This document shows positions 23,969-38,900 of a DNA stretch of 64,000 nt, one piece after another. Source of the stretch: Mytilus californianus (taxonomy: Eukaryota; Mollusca; Bivalvia; Mytilida; Mytilidae); the NCBI RefSeq assembly GCF_021869535.1, contig NW_026262679.1, positions 81,589,143 to 81,653,142 on the forward strand, written 5' to 3'. A program made the position numbers and the translations under genes. The notes below the pieces were generated by a model. It did not search any database and was not told the origin of the DNA. It saw only the letters and a list, made by a program, of their open reading frames with translations. The number at the start of each line of letters is the position of its first letter. The first letter of the stretch is position 1.

Positions 23969-26900
23969 GCAAATTTAACCTTAAAGGATCTGCTTCTTTT
24001 TATGTTCTTTTTTGGTCATTTACTCCTCAAGCATTCAGTTATGCATAAATCGATCTTCTTATAATTTCATAGTCAGCTAATTTGTAAATTCATTCTACGT
24101 TTTTCTTTCTATATCTAGCAGTGTATCCTTTCTTAATTAATTTCTAATTGGTGTTGTCACTGTATTTAAATTAAGTGTTCATAAAATCGTAAATCATTTG
24201 AAATGCCAGTGTTTTTCTACTGCCATTGCATGACAGAAATGGCCGAATTTAAGAAAGAAACTTATCATAGAAATTTTAAATTTTCCAGTATTTTTCAAAT
24301 TTGTGATTAATTTTGTCTGCAAACTGCTTTGATAAGAGAGTTACTGAAAGTCTATTGAGACGAAATGCACGTTGGCGTACAAGAAATTATAAGAAGGGTA
24401 TCTTTGATGACTTTTCACACGGCTTGTTGACGTTTTGGTTCTCGTTGGTATAATCGATCAAGTAGCAGCACTGGTGTTTACACGAACTATCGTTATTGCG
24501 GTAATTTTATTAAATTCCTGGCCATTAAATATTAAAAACACTCAAAACACTAAGGTTTTCCTCCCAATATGCATAAATGGACAAAGACAGATGAAAAAAC
24601 ACTTGTAGAATGTGAAGTTTTCAGTGCTGTTCACTTTCATTTAAATTTTTGGCCTTCAAACAGATTTGAGTTGATTTTAATGTCAATGAAGAGTCATATG
24701 AAGACGAAATACACGTATGGTGTTGTAAAAGTGGTCTGGTATCTTTGATGACTTTGTATTTAAAATTATAAGATAGAGATAAGATCGGCGGTAATGAGTT
24801 TCAGTTTTCTATTAAACAAAATTTGCTTTCCTTTATGCAATTTCAACATATTATTTTATCAGGAGTAGCATGGCAGATGTCACTAGTAGAGTAGAATCAG
24901 CTGATCTTTCCGGAGCATCTGATTTCACTCCGAATTCTATTAGGATTTGTGTTCCTCAAATCTTATTTATTATGTGAAGTGTTTTGTAGACTTTTGGGTT
25001 TTCGTCGTTTTTCTTTTTAACAATCATATTGTTTGTTTTACTGCGACTTATGACTTTTGATTGTTTCCTTAGTATTCTCTACTTCTTTTTCTAGACAATA
25101 TCACAGATTAACAATTATTAGATAATTTATATGTTTACCTCCTTTGCCTTCTGTAAAGCTGGTAATGTATATGTGGCGGCATCTTCCCCTTTGATATGCT
25201 GCAGTTCGGCAATCATACCTGATGTAGTATTGTAATCATCAAGATCGAAAAGGACATTAGTTTCAAAATCGTATGTGATTACACCCACTTGAAATTCATC
25301 TGGACCAATTGGTATTCTTTTGATAAATTCAGTAATGAAATCTCGACTTCTGTTGACATTTGTCACTAAACTAAAAGAAGTGTCAACAATGAATACGATA
25401 TCTGCCGGTCCAGGTCTACAATCTGGAAAAAAAATTTAAAACTTAAATCAATGTTCTTATATCTCTGAATTATACATTTGATGTCAAAGTTTTGAAATAT
25501 ACGTTCTTTTCGTATTTCATTGTTAATGTTAATATAGCTTCATAAATGATAAAGTGGTAAACGTCTTTTCTTTATAAAAATAAGGAGATGTGGTATGCTT
25601 GCAAATGAGACAGGTATTCTCCACTAGAGTTATCACATTGTCCAGTTGTAATACACTCATTTATGGTTATGGTGTTTTCTTTCTGTCTACGACTTATTGT
25701 TTTGATTGCTTCTTTTGTATTGGTTCCCTTTGTTTAATAAGTAATTAGTCTTTCATAGTTGGAGTGTTTTTTTTTTATATAAAATAGGAATTTACCTTTA
25801 AAAGTTGCAGCAAGGTAAATTAAATAAACAAAAAATCTATATTCACCTGTTTGACAGACGTCACCTTCGAATCTACCTGTACAGTCACAACTGTAGCTGT
25901 TGATTAAGTTTTTGCAAGATCCAGTATTCATGCAGGGATTTGACTGACATTCATCATAATCTGTCGTAAAAATATGTTTGATTAGAATTAAATAGATGTT
26001 ATATATGTTATGTTCTGATAATTTACTATTTTATAGCATTATGAGTCTTATAAAGAAGACGAAACGCTAGTCTGGTAACTAGATTAAAATCGTGTTATCT
26101 GTGATGGAGTTTTGTTTATCATGCAACATCAACTCTTTAAACTTTGTGGTTGTTTTTTTATTTTGAAATATTATGGCCTCGATCATCACCGAAGAGACAT
26201 TATTTGTCGAAATGCTCATCTGGTGCACCAACATTGGTATCGTAAATGTTATTACTAGCACTAGACCGTTTGTTCCTGAGTGTATCACCAGCCCAGTAGA
26301 TCTAAACTACGATCATGGCATGAAAATACGGATTGTGATCCTTTTTGGTTATATCAGTTCTTCAAAGTTTTAATGGGGTTTTGGATTTTTGAATATTTCG
26401 GCCTCGACCGGTACTGAAGAGACTTTAGTTGTCAAAAATCTGATTCAGTTAAATTGGTTCCATTGATGTCATTCCGTGCACACAATACGTGTTCCTGGAA
26501 TTACATCAAATACGCCCATGACTAAAACTTTAGAACGCCAAACTTTTAAACGTTTGAGAGCATAAAAGTCAAAAGGGTTTAAACAGAACAGCAAAACTGA
26601 CAATTTGAAGCTACACGCTCAATTATTTAAAGTAAACATTTCGACACAAAGAATCATTTGAAAAGAGTGGTGGGTGATACTTAAGGGATGTTCAAAATCA
26701 TAAATTGAAAACAAACGGACAACGTCATGGCAAAACACTTAAAATGACCAAAAGACAAACAGCAGTCTACAAAACACAGCATTGAAAACTTAAAACTAAG
26801 CAACACGGACCTAACCAAAAAACCGGGGTGACATCAGATTCTCCGGAAGAGTAAGCAGATCCTTTTCCACATGTGGAACCCATCGTGTTGCTTATTATGT

Positions 26901-29900
26901 AAGCACAAATTTTGTCATAAATCTAATTCGGTAGGTCGCATTAAAAAAAAGAGAATGTGATTGTGGTTACGACAATTATAACATATCCATCGTCATCTAT
27001 GAAACCAACATTCCATAACGGTAAACTCGTGATGGCGTAGTTACATTATGCCAATACCAAAGCAAAGCCTTCAGTTCGAAATGAATGCTCGTGCTCCTCA
27101 TTTTAATTTCTTAACAAAGATGAAATAGTTAATTGGGACGGTTATCAATCTCCATTTTCGCTATAAATGTTTTTGTTTGTTTCATATTAGAATGATGTAA
27201 ACTGATTTTAAAAAATAAGATTTATCTGGAAATCATATGAAAATTTAGATTTGATTCAAGAGCAACACAATGTTATCGAAATTAATTGTATATCCATAAG
27301 AAAAGGGGAAAAGTATTTTTAGTAACATTTGAAGTGTTTTTTTCAGAAACGGAAGATGGTTAAACAGGTGCAGCATGATCGTACGATAAGTACGATTCCT
27401 TTGTTTAATCAGTTAATATACATACGGGATTATTTCCTTCAAGCAAGAATAACTAATACCACCAAGTAGCCAGTACTTTGGTACTGGCATGAAAATACGG
27501 TTTTTATGTCATTAAAATTTGCTGTTACAAAATTTTGGAAATTATTTTAAAATTAAGGAATGTATCTCCCTCATGCAAAGCTCTGATTCCTTGCCCAGCT
27601 TTGGCTATACTTTTTGGTTCTTTTTTTGTTTATAGCTCTTCATATTTTTGATAAGCTTTGGATTTTCAAATATTTTGGCCTCGAGCATCACTGAAGAGAC
27701 ATTGATTGTCGAAATGCACACCTGGTGCAGAACAATTGGTACTGTTTATGTTATTGAACTCCTTTAAAAAAACATGAGCTTTCATTAAACGTTCCTTATT
27801 GTTAAAAGTTTGATTGCGATACAATAATTGTAGAAAAGGTTATCCCAAAAATCGTTAAAATCGAAAAGGATCTTGTATTAATTGAACCAAACACCGTTTA
27901 TAAAAATATTGTCAAGATAAGAATAACAAACCTGGTTTATTAGAGACGTTACGACGATCAAATACTTTCAGTATGTCAGGATACGTTCATTTTTGACGAC
28001 GTGTAAAAACTGATAATTACAAGATCGACCGAGACTTACAAACAAACTTGACTACTGAAGATCAAATTCTTGGCTTAGAATTTTTTGTGAAGTACTAAAA
28101 TAGTTGAAAAATATTCTTTTACTGTAAATTTAACCGCTCCCGATAAATGTAAATAAAGAAATACACTTTGGACAATTCAAATTTATTAATTGCTATTTTC
28201 ATTACCGGAGAGAACTTGATGGTATTGAAACTGAATATTATTAAATACCTGTTTGGCAGTTAGATCCAAGATACCCAGGTACACATGAGCAAGTATATTT
28301 GTTCACGTCATCTGTACAACTTCCGCCATTTTCACAAGGGTTTGAGGCACATTCATTGATATCTAAAACACGGTATTATCTGTTTAATATACATCTGCAC
28401 TTACGGGATAACAGCACTGTAGTTGAAGAATTGCCGCCGTCAGTTGGGGATTCGACGGTCGCAAATGCAGTTTTACTGGCGACGCTTAAATTGGATAACT
28501 AAGATCGTCAAATCCTTAATTGACGGCGGCAAATCTTCAACGACAATGCTGTTATTCCGATTTTAATGCATGACAAAAAGAAATCATATGTCGTAACTTG
28601 AAAAAATGTACAAATTGAAAATTAAATAAATAAAATAAAACTCCGTGAATTTCAAGTATGCTTTTGCGCATTAACGTCATGGTAAACATGGCGTCATTCA
28701 AATAAAAACTTTTAAAGTTAAAGTTATTCCGTTTCTTGTGCGATTCAGATTTTTATAATATCTGAATTAAACGGAGTTTTGAGGTAGATGTTGTTTTACA
28801 TTATATTGTATTAGTCGAACATTTTAGATTTACTATGGCGGCTCATTGCTTAGTTGCGACATGTTAACTGCGGATTTGACGGTAAACTTAGCCAAGGAAT
28901 ATACGATTGTACTTATATACATTTCTTTCTGAGTGTATGACAAACGACTAATCAATATTAAAATATTTTCATATTTAAGAAATAATTATCAGCAATATTA
29001 AAATATTTTCATATTTAAGAAATGATTATCAGCAATATTTATATATTTTCATATTTAAGAAATGATTATCAAGCAATATTAAAATATGTTCATATTTAAG
29101 TAATGATTATCGCATCTCAAATCATCAAAAGTTAACGATCGTTCTTGTATCATTGTCATGAATTTTGTGTAATATAAGCATTTTATTTTATTTTCCTCTG
29201 TCTAAAATGATAATACCTGTTTGACATATAACTCCAGCATATCCTAACATACACGAACACATGAAAGCATTAACTTGGTCTATACATGTTCCACCATTTT
29301 GACATGGGCTTGAGGCACATTCATTTATATCTGTAAATAGTACCATTTCAGATATGCATTATAGTATAAACCAAGATAATGGAAACCTGGCTGCGTGAGA
29401 AACTATAACTGTAAGTACACGTTATTGAAAGATGTTAATTGTGTATCTCGTCCGTTTATTTACATTGGTTCGAGATTACCGATTTGACAATGTAATCCTG
29501 ATGTAAACTTCTAAACAGAATATTATTATTGGCCTCGGGGATATTAACGCTGGCTGTTATCAACGGCTAACTTCCGTTCCCGTGCGCTAGCTTTTGGCGT
29601 TTGAAAGATTTATTTTTTACCCTGATTTGTATCTTTTTAATGAACTTGAATTGAATATAGGTAAACTATTGTTGCCTCTTTTACATACACGTTATATTTA
29701 GGTCAGTTTGTAGGTGTGCTACTTGGTTTTATGTTGGTTCTAACTTGTAATGTTTTGTAATAACGCTTGTGAGTTCGGACTCATTATAAAGTGCTGTTTT
29801 TAATTATTTTTTTTCTCCATACTCAGATTACACATTTGAAAACTTAATTGATTTCAACGGATCAAATGTGACCGAAACAGATATGCAACAATAAGACATT

Positions 29901-32900
29901 TTAAAGATAAATAACACGTGTCAAGACATTATAGTTTTGGTGTCTTCCATTGTTTTTTTTTTAATATTTTATTACCCTTAAATTTAACGCAATAGGAAAG
30001 TTTTAAAGCAATGATCTGGTTTATCATTTGAATTATTTAAAGTTAAATATTAAACACAATCAAATTTACTTTTTGAAACATTTGGGTCTCCTTTGCTCTT
30101 CATAACACACTTTTCTTAAATTTTCAATTTGATAAATTAAGACATTCTTAAGAAACTAATGTTTTGTTTAACTCCCATACGCAAAGTTGACTTTAGCTGA
30201 ATTTGGCTATTTGTATAGGTTATTTTTGGTCATAAAGCTCAGTCTTACATATGCATCTTTATCTTTAATATGTTTTGTTGGGTTTGAGCAATCCTGATGA
30301 AGGTAAATCCAGGAAAGAGCTGCGGACGTACGATGTTAATAGTGTTATTTGCATATTCTGTAAAAAGATACAAAACCAAATTACTTATTCTTCAGAAATC
30401 TTTATACTATTGTTTGTAAAACCTTGATTATTATTGCATATGTAAATTAATGATTAACGGGTTAACATTTACAGATAACAATGATCTTAAGATATATGTC
30501 CACTTTTGGTACATTATATGACGGTATAAACAGTTTATCGCGTTTATATTGTATTTGTTATTTTTTATAGTCTCTCATTTTGAGAAACTGATCTTAAATT
30601 TGCCTTTCACGTTTTGACTTTTTGGATGCTTACATGATCTGCACCAAATAGTGTAAAAAATCATCACGGGTTGTTGTCACTACAAAACACGATTAGCATA
30701 CGCAAAACACTATTTGTCAATCATTGTGTTCCTGTGTGAAATTTCAATTATGATATGGACAGTGTGTGAAATAGATTTTTAAATAATTTCAAAAGTTAAA
30801 GTTGAGACAAATTAACAGCATTGTAACAGAATTATTGACATATACCTGTTTGACATATCAAACCAAGATATCCAGGAACACAGGAGCAGCTGTATCCGTT
30901 CACGTGATCTGAACAACTTCCGCCATTTTGACAAGGATTTGATGCACATTCATTTATATCTAAAAATGTAAATAAAGAATTGGTATAAAACAATACGTGC
31001 ACTTTTTGTATACTACTCGAAGCGCGAAAAGCAGTAAGGAAAATGTTGTCTGTCAATGGCCAACGGTCAGGCCATTAATACACGTCATACAATAACTAAA
31101 GTTTTTTCACAATTTTGTACTCCATTGTTAGTTTAATAACACACAAGTTCAAAGTTTGCGTTATACAAATAAATGAAATTGTTCATTGACAACATTTAAC
31201 CGTACCAATAATTATATATCCATCTGTCATCTTTACTTGAAAAATAATCAAATGCGAAGTGCTTAACAGCTTAACAATCATGAAATTAAAAAGGAAAATT
31301 GATGTAAATATTTATCTTCAGTAGTAAGAGTTGACTTTCAATATCTGAATTGCCCAACTGTGAATAAATCAAATAGAGATACCAAAGATTTGTCATCAAC
31401 ACATTTCTTAATTGAAGAAAAACCCATAAGAATATAAACGACATACACCACCAAAAAAAAACTTTAACTTGTCCCTGATTTAGGTTTTTTGATCAGCTGT
31501 CCTCTAAGGCATTGTTTTTATTTGTGTTGTTGGGTTACTGTCTCATTGACGTATACCTTATACATCTTTTTTATTAATTTTCATGTGGCTCCAAATAATT
31601 AATAGAATGTTTCGCAGGTTATCAAACAAAATAATAGTAAAATTGAATGTGGAAAATATGAAGAAAACAAATATTAGAGCGTCAAAACGTAAAAGTCTTT
31701 CTCAGAACTGACTTACATATTTATAAGCCTGGTATCCATGAGTTTTTACCCTGAACACTTAAAATCAAAGTGACTAGTGTCTTTTAAAATTTTTCATTGA
31801 TTAAATGGAGCCTGTCATTTTATTAAATTGTAGAATTACAGTTTGTACGAGAAATGCATCTCTGATATTTCAAAGGTTTCAAAAGCTAACCTGTTTGACA
31901 ATTGTCTCCATTATAGCCTGGAATACATGAACAACTGTATCTGTTCAAATGGTCAGTACACGTTCCGCCATTTTGACAAGGGTTTGAGCCACATTCGTTA
32001 TAATCTGAAAAAGTTGTAGATTAATCAATCCATGTTTTAAGTATAATAAAAAAAATATTTTTTGGAAACATGGTCGCGTCGTCGTCGAAGTATTGATCTA
32101 CAACTGGGGAAGAAAGAGGAGGTGGGTTGCAATCAGAACATTGAAATCGAAACAAGCTGTTTTTGTCGTTCCTTAGAATGAATTGATAACTGCTGTTTTT
32201 GTCGTACGGAGAATTAGTAGGGCGATCAACTACTGTTCATTTTGAAGTCAGAATAATGTGTGCCATATAGGATGACTTTCTTTTCTGGCAAATGTTAATT
32301 TGTAACTTTTTTAGCTAGCATGTTAAAATTTGGCCATGTATTGGCGCAATGCTATATTCCAAAATATGATAAAAGGCTATTCACTGAACGTTAAATTTTG
32401 TTTTTAAATTATCGATTTAAATAACCATCTAATGGAGATAGTGTTTAATAAGCGAAAGGTATCCATGTTAGTCTTTAATGAATTACAGGCTTCTGACGCT
32501 AGATTGACAAACACTATGTGTGTTGTTTTTAAGGGCAATTCCTTTTACCTGAAATGATTTTTACATTATATTCGACTGTGAGATAATCTTATCGTACTTT
32601 TTTTTATCAGGATAAAAACGACAGGAGGCTGAGATCTAAAGAAAACCAGTTCAAACCTGCAGCCAGTTTGGTGTTCCTATCTTCAAAAATCAATCAAGTC
32701 AATAGTTGACCACTTAAATGTGTTTGTTATCGTTAAGTTCACTTGCTTTTGATGACATACATTTGGAAAACTCTCTTAAAGTTTTCACAACTTGTATATA
32801 AACTCATCATAGATACCATGAATAAAATTGTGTACGCTACACCCGTGTTTCGTCTACAAAAGACTCATCGGTGACTCTCGAATAAAAAAACATGAGTTGG

Positions 32901-35900
32901 TCAAATAAATTACGAAGTTGCAGCGCAATGAGGACCCAAAATTCCGAAATGTTTATCCAAAATCTTTTTTCGAAATTTTTTTCGAACTGTTTTGTATATA
33001 CCCTAGAGGATCTACTTTTTAAACTTGTCCGTCTGTGGAGAAAGTTTTTTTTAAAATGGGAAGATGCGGTATGATTGCCAATGAGACAACTCTCAACAAG
33101 AGACCAAATGACATAGAAGATAACAACTATAGGTCACTGTACGGCCTTGTTCTCTCTTTGTCGTTAAACGTTTTGTTTTGTTTTGTTTTGTGGTTGAGGG
33201 TTATTGTTTTATCGTCGTACATCACTCCATAATTCATATTTACCTGTCTGACAATTTGAGCCAGTATACCCTGGAACACAAGAACAGCTGTATCCGTTTA
33301 CATGATCTGTACACGTTCCGCTATTTTGACATGGAATAGATGTGCACTCATTCATATCTGAAATACCAGATTTTTTTATAGTAATACTAGTAATCAATTT
33401 CATGTATATTCGAAGGAAGTTTTTTTAATGATGTAACTTGATACTCAATAAAAAAGGTAAGACTTCAAGGGGCTTAAAATCGGATATACTACTTGTTCGA
33501 AACCGATAAAAAAGTAAATGTTTTCAACACTTATCAAACTATACAATCAAAGGTAAAGGACAATAAACATGTACGACAAGAGTATATGATAAGCACGATA
33601 CCCTTGTTTGATAAACTTAAGTACTATAGGGAAAGTTCCTTGCTAAAGAAATACGCATTTCAAATCTATTTTTTAAAGGGAAGTAACTTAAATGTTTGTA
33701 ACATTGTTGTTATCAATTGGAAAACAAATTCATAGAAATTTTTGAAAGTACACATAAATTTTAATTTATCGATTTTATTTTCATTCATTCTACATTGTAA
33801 ATACTAAAAACCTTGATGGTTTTAAACAACTGGATGTAACTAAATACCTGTCTGGCAGTTAGATCCAATATACCCAGGTACACATGAGCAAGTGTATCTG
33901 TTCACGTTATCTGTACAACTTCCACCATTTTTACAAGGGTTTGATGCACATTCATTAACATCTAAAACATGACGTTATTTGGTTTATTTACATATGTACT
34001 ATATAGCTACAATTATATACATTTTAATTTTTTTTCTGATATCATACAGTCAACAATAAACAATCGGAATGACTAGTATTATTACATTTTCATATCAATA
34101 AAATCATAATTGTTTCTCGAATCATCAAAAATGAACAATCGTTCTTCTATCATTGTCATGAAATCTGTGTTATCTTAACATCTTTATTTCAGTTTCATCT
34201 GCCTAAAATGACAATACCTGTTTGACAATTTTCTCCAGCATATCCTAGATCACATGTACACATGTAGGCATTGACTTGGTCTGTACACGTCCCAGCATTC
34301 TGACACGGATCTGATGCACATTCATTTATATCTGTAAATTAAATAATTTAATATGTATAATATGATATAACCGAGTAAATGGAAAATTAACTGCTTGCGA
34401 AACTAGACCTGTAAGATGCAGTTACGGATAGGCATTGTTCACCTCATTCTTTTCTTTACTGAAGTCCTCCAGAGAACTGTATATTTTACATTGGTTAGAG
34501 ATTCCTATTATCCTGATATCAAACGTTCGTAATGGCACACTTTACACTAAACAGAACATTCTGTTGGAAGAGAAATAACTCTAATATTTTACTTATTAAT
34601 AATATCATGAAATCCGTTCTTTGATATACTACATGCTTTAAGACTGTCAATATACACGCTAGATTGACAGACACTATGTGTTTTGTTTTTAAGGGCAATT
34701 CCTTTTACCTGAAATGATTTTTACATTGTATTCGACTGTATATCACTCCATAATTCATATTTACCTGTCTGACAATTTGAGCCAGAATACCCTGGAACAC
34801 AAGAACAGCTGTATCCGTTTAGTTGATCTGTACACGTTCCGCTATTTTGGCATGGAATAGATGTGCACTCATTTATATCTGAAATACCAGTTTTTTTATT
34901 ATTTTAATACTAACAATCAATTTCAGCATGTATATTCGAAGGAAATATTTTAATGATGTAACTTTCTAATCAGTAAAAAAAGGTAAGACTTCAAGGGGCT
35001 TAAAATCGGATATACTACGTGTTTAAAACCTATAAAAAAGTGATTTTTTTCACCACTTATTAAACTATACACTTACAGGTAAAGGATAATAAACATGTAC
35101 GGCAAAAGTATATGATAAGCACGATACCCTTGTTTAATAAACTCAAGTACTATAGGGAAAGTTCCTTGCTTTCAAATGTATTTTTTAAAGGGAAGTAACT
35201 TAAATGTTTGTAACATTGTTGTTATAACTTGGAAAAAAAATTCATAGAAAGTTAACATGAATTCTCAAAAGGCATTTCTTATTGCTGAAATTTAAATTCA
35301 GGGGTGAACTAACAGTGGAAAAGGCGATCCCGAAATCCTTAAAAACAAAAAGGAAGTTATTGATTGAAGCAAACTTGAGTTCATTGAGACGTGTCGACGG
35401 CAAGATGATTTTAGTAAAACAGATTAGTCCATCGTTGACAATTACAAGATCAGTCGAAACCTACGAATAAACCTGACAACTGAAGACCACATTTTAGGCT
35501 GTAGTATCTTCGTGTAGTATCAGTTGAAAAAATTTTAAAAGTATATTTCCTTACTGCCAATTTCGATGATCTTGATGAAGGTAGAGCAAACTCTTCATAC
35601 TTACCAATTAATCAATTGTTATTCTCATTCTACATTGGAAATAATAGAAACATCGATGGTATTAAACAACTAGATGTAATTAAATACCTGTCTCGCAGTT
35701 TGATCCAATATACCCAGGTACACATGAGCAAGTGTATCTGCTCACGTTATCTGTACAACTTCCGCCATTTTCACAAGGGTCAGATGCACACTCATTAATA
35801 TCTAAAACATAATATTATTTGTTTTTATATACATATGTACTTTATAGCTTCATTTACATACATTTCAATTTCAGTGTATTATAAACGATCGGGATGATTC

Positions 35901-38900
35901 ATTCCAAAACAAATTTCATAGTATCTCGAATCATCAAAAATAAACAACCGTTCTTAATTTATTGTCATGAATTCTGTATCATATTAACATTTTGTTTCAG
36001 TTTCCTCTGCCTAAAATGACAATACCTGTTTGACAATTTACTCCAGCATATCCTAGATCACATGTACACATGTAGACATTGACTTGGTCTGTACACGTCC
36101 CAGCATTCTGACACGGATCTGAGGCACATTCATTTATATCTGTAAATAATATTATTTATTATGTATAATATGATATAACTTAGTAAATGGAAAACTAACT
36201 GCTTGAGCTACTAAAACTGTTGAAAACGAGTTCTCGAAAGAGATTTTTAGTCATTTCGTTCATTCCTGTGCTGGTGTCCCTAAGAACCGTATATTTTGAC
36301 ATTGGTAGAAATTCATGATATCTCATGGTCGTAATGTTATAAGTTTTTTAAACAAAACATTCAGTTGGAAGAGAAACAACTCTAATACCAATAAGTTATA
36401 TCTTGCAGACATTTTATTTTTTGGTATAACATATAGTCTAATGTTGATTTTTAAATTTATCATAATGTAAACGCTTATGAGATTTTCTCTATAGAGTGGT
36501 ATTAGTTTTAGATTCAGATTAAAAAGTTTAAATATTTATTGATCAAATGTTGACTAAACGGATATACCACTGCTGATGGACTTGTAGACCCCGGGTGTAT
36601 CATCAGCTAAGTTGGCAGTGCTACGGGACTTACATGGTTTATAACATAACTTTCTTAATTGCTCCCTTGTTAAATTAAGAAATGATAAAGAAATTAAGGT
36701 TTCAAACCTTAGATGTGGCAATTTTTTTATCCTCGTTGGTCATTTCGCTCATCACGTATTTAGATATTATTTGCTTTCAAATTATCAGTTTAATCCAGAA
36801 AAAAAAACGCTTCGGACGCACGAAATTCATAAAGTGTCATTTTCATTTAACAAATATGAAGGTAAACATGAAGTGCATTCTGTCATGTTTCCAATTAAAA
36901 CCTGAAAACACATGTTGTTGGAAATTGATATATTGATTCGAAATAAGAACCATGTGTCAAGATCGTACAATCTTGCCGTCAACCATTCTTTTTCTTTAAT
37001 TATGTTAATATCATGCAATAAGAAATGTGTATTAAAGGGGCATTAGCTGTCAAACTCATGTTCACAGATTTGACTCAAATTCTCATATTTGATTTATAAC
37101 ATACTAAAACGTATATCCAAATTATAAAAAGTCTAAAATAAACAATTTACGATGCACGGACTCGATCATATGTATCAACATTTCGTGTCTATTTTAGTCT
37201 AAACGCCTTCTAATTTACCATCGAGGTGACCTCCGAAGACTGCCGACGGTCATATAACCCGATATAAACATAAACATCGATATAAATAGATAGCGAACTC
37301 GTGCAATTAGATTTATCAAGGTCTGTTTGATTTCATATTATAGGTTTAAAACATATGTTAATAATCGTTTTTACCTGTATAAGAATGAGTTTTTGTAGAT
37401 CGAATCAGTCAACCAAATGATTTGCCCTTATTTCACTTCCAATGTTGACATTCTTTTCTTTTTAATAGCTGAACACTCCTTGTTCATGCGTAACCCATCT
37501 TTAGCTAGGGGGTTCAATTGAAGTTAACATGAATATGGATTTAATGAGGTCAAATTTTTCACTTGCAAGTGAATTATTCATCAGTGGTGTTTCTTTGTTT
37601 ATTTTGACAAAACTGAACCAAACTGGCTGCTAAAAGCGAATTATTATATCACTATTTTACTTTCATAAATGATTGAACAAAAAAAAATCATATTTTATTT
37701 TTTTCTATATCTCGTAGCTAATGCCCCTTTAATATATACACATTTTTGAATTCTCGATTATTTGAAGATTATGATTAAATATAATAAATTTACTTTTTGA
37801 AATATATTTTTTTTCAAAATAAACTTGAACAAAACGAAAATACTTTTTGCAAACAAGTATATGTACTTTTTTTTATATTTTTGGTAAACCTTCATGAGGT
37901 TCTATTTTAACTATTATCTTTAAAAGACATATTAAGAAGAGAACAGGGATGTTTAAATAATCATTAAGACTAGTTCCAATTTTCCCTTTGTTATAACAAC
38001 ATTATTAATACCAATTTTACTGCACCAGATGCCCATTGTCCAATATTTGAAAAATCAAAAATTTATTTAAAAGATGATGAGCTCATAATCGTAATTATGA
38101 CTGTTAAAAGTTGCAGGAACCTCGTCTCCGGTTGCTTTTTTATCGCAGTTTTTTTTTTATAAAAAATGTTTAATTTATGAAAGGTCGTCGTAAGTCTTTG
38201 TTAACTTAATTCACTACTGTCTAACCCGGGATTATTAAGTGCCTTATCCTTAATTGTTAGTTAAATTAGAGGCAACGTTAGTTTACCAATGTTCAAATCC
38301 AAATGATCCTATAAGTAAATACAATTCAAGGTAACACAAATAATATTGAGGGGATCCAAAAGGATCAAGTACGGGTTGGTCGACTGTGTAATCATCTACT
38401 GCTATGCTTGCACCAACCGCTATGTTAATCCACTCAGACAAAATGTCTCAATTCAGAATAGGATACAATCGGAAAATTTACAGATTAGGGCACTATTGTG
38501 ATATCTGAAATTCTAAAACTATGAAACATGTCCGTAGTGAGAAGAGATACAGATACATCGTACCGGCCAACCTATTCGTGATGGTGACCGTAAAACTAAT
38601 GAGTATCAATTTCAGTCGTCCTTTTGTAAAAAAAAAAAACACATGGTGCATATTTTGTGACAGGATCACACCTAAGTTAATGAAGTTCGTTTAATGTAAA
38701 GATGCACGATCGTATGGATTTAGATATGTTAACAGTATACGATTGGTTCTATTAGATATTGCCCCTAGATATCTTAAGACTTCTCCTAGTTTATTTTGAT
38801 TTTATTACTATCTCATCGTCGTATACATGCAGCCCATATTTATTTATATTTACCTGTCTGACAATTAATGCCAGAGTACCCTGGAACACAAGAACAGCTA

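Larger units (their letters stand above)
32497..34660. repeat. Left copy of the segmental duplication carrying exons 13-15
   Basis: Matches 34,670-36,400 in order: a gctagattgaca...gggcaattccttttacctg block (32,497 versus 34,670), exon 15/12, a long near-identical intron (33,357-33,650 versus 34,878-35,175), exon 14/11 and exon 13/10. The left copy has an extra block of about 640 bases (32,580-33,215), and the right copy an extra stretch of about 320 bases (about 35,240-35,600). Confidence 0.75.
34667..36400. repeat. Right copy of the segmental duplication carrying exons 10-12
   Basis: See the left copy. The extra 35,240-35,600 stretch has a recognisable relative next to T-type exon 19 (27.95-28.15 kb: attacaagatcg...gaagatcaaattc), so it was ancestral and was lost from the left copy rather than inserted here. 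Confidence 0.7.

Noticed and set aside
28954..29113. CRISPR-like array
   Set aside because: The repeats are contiguous without unique spacers; this is a minisatellite in a eukaryotic intron.
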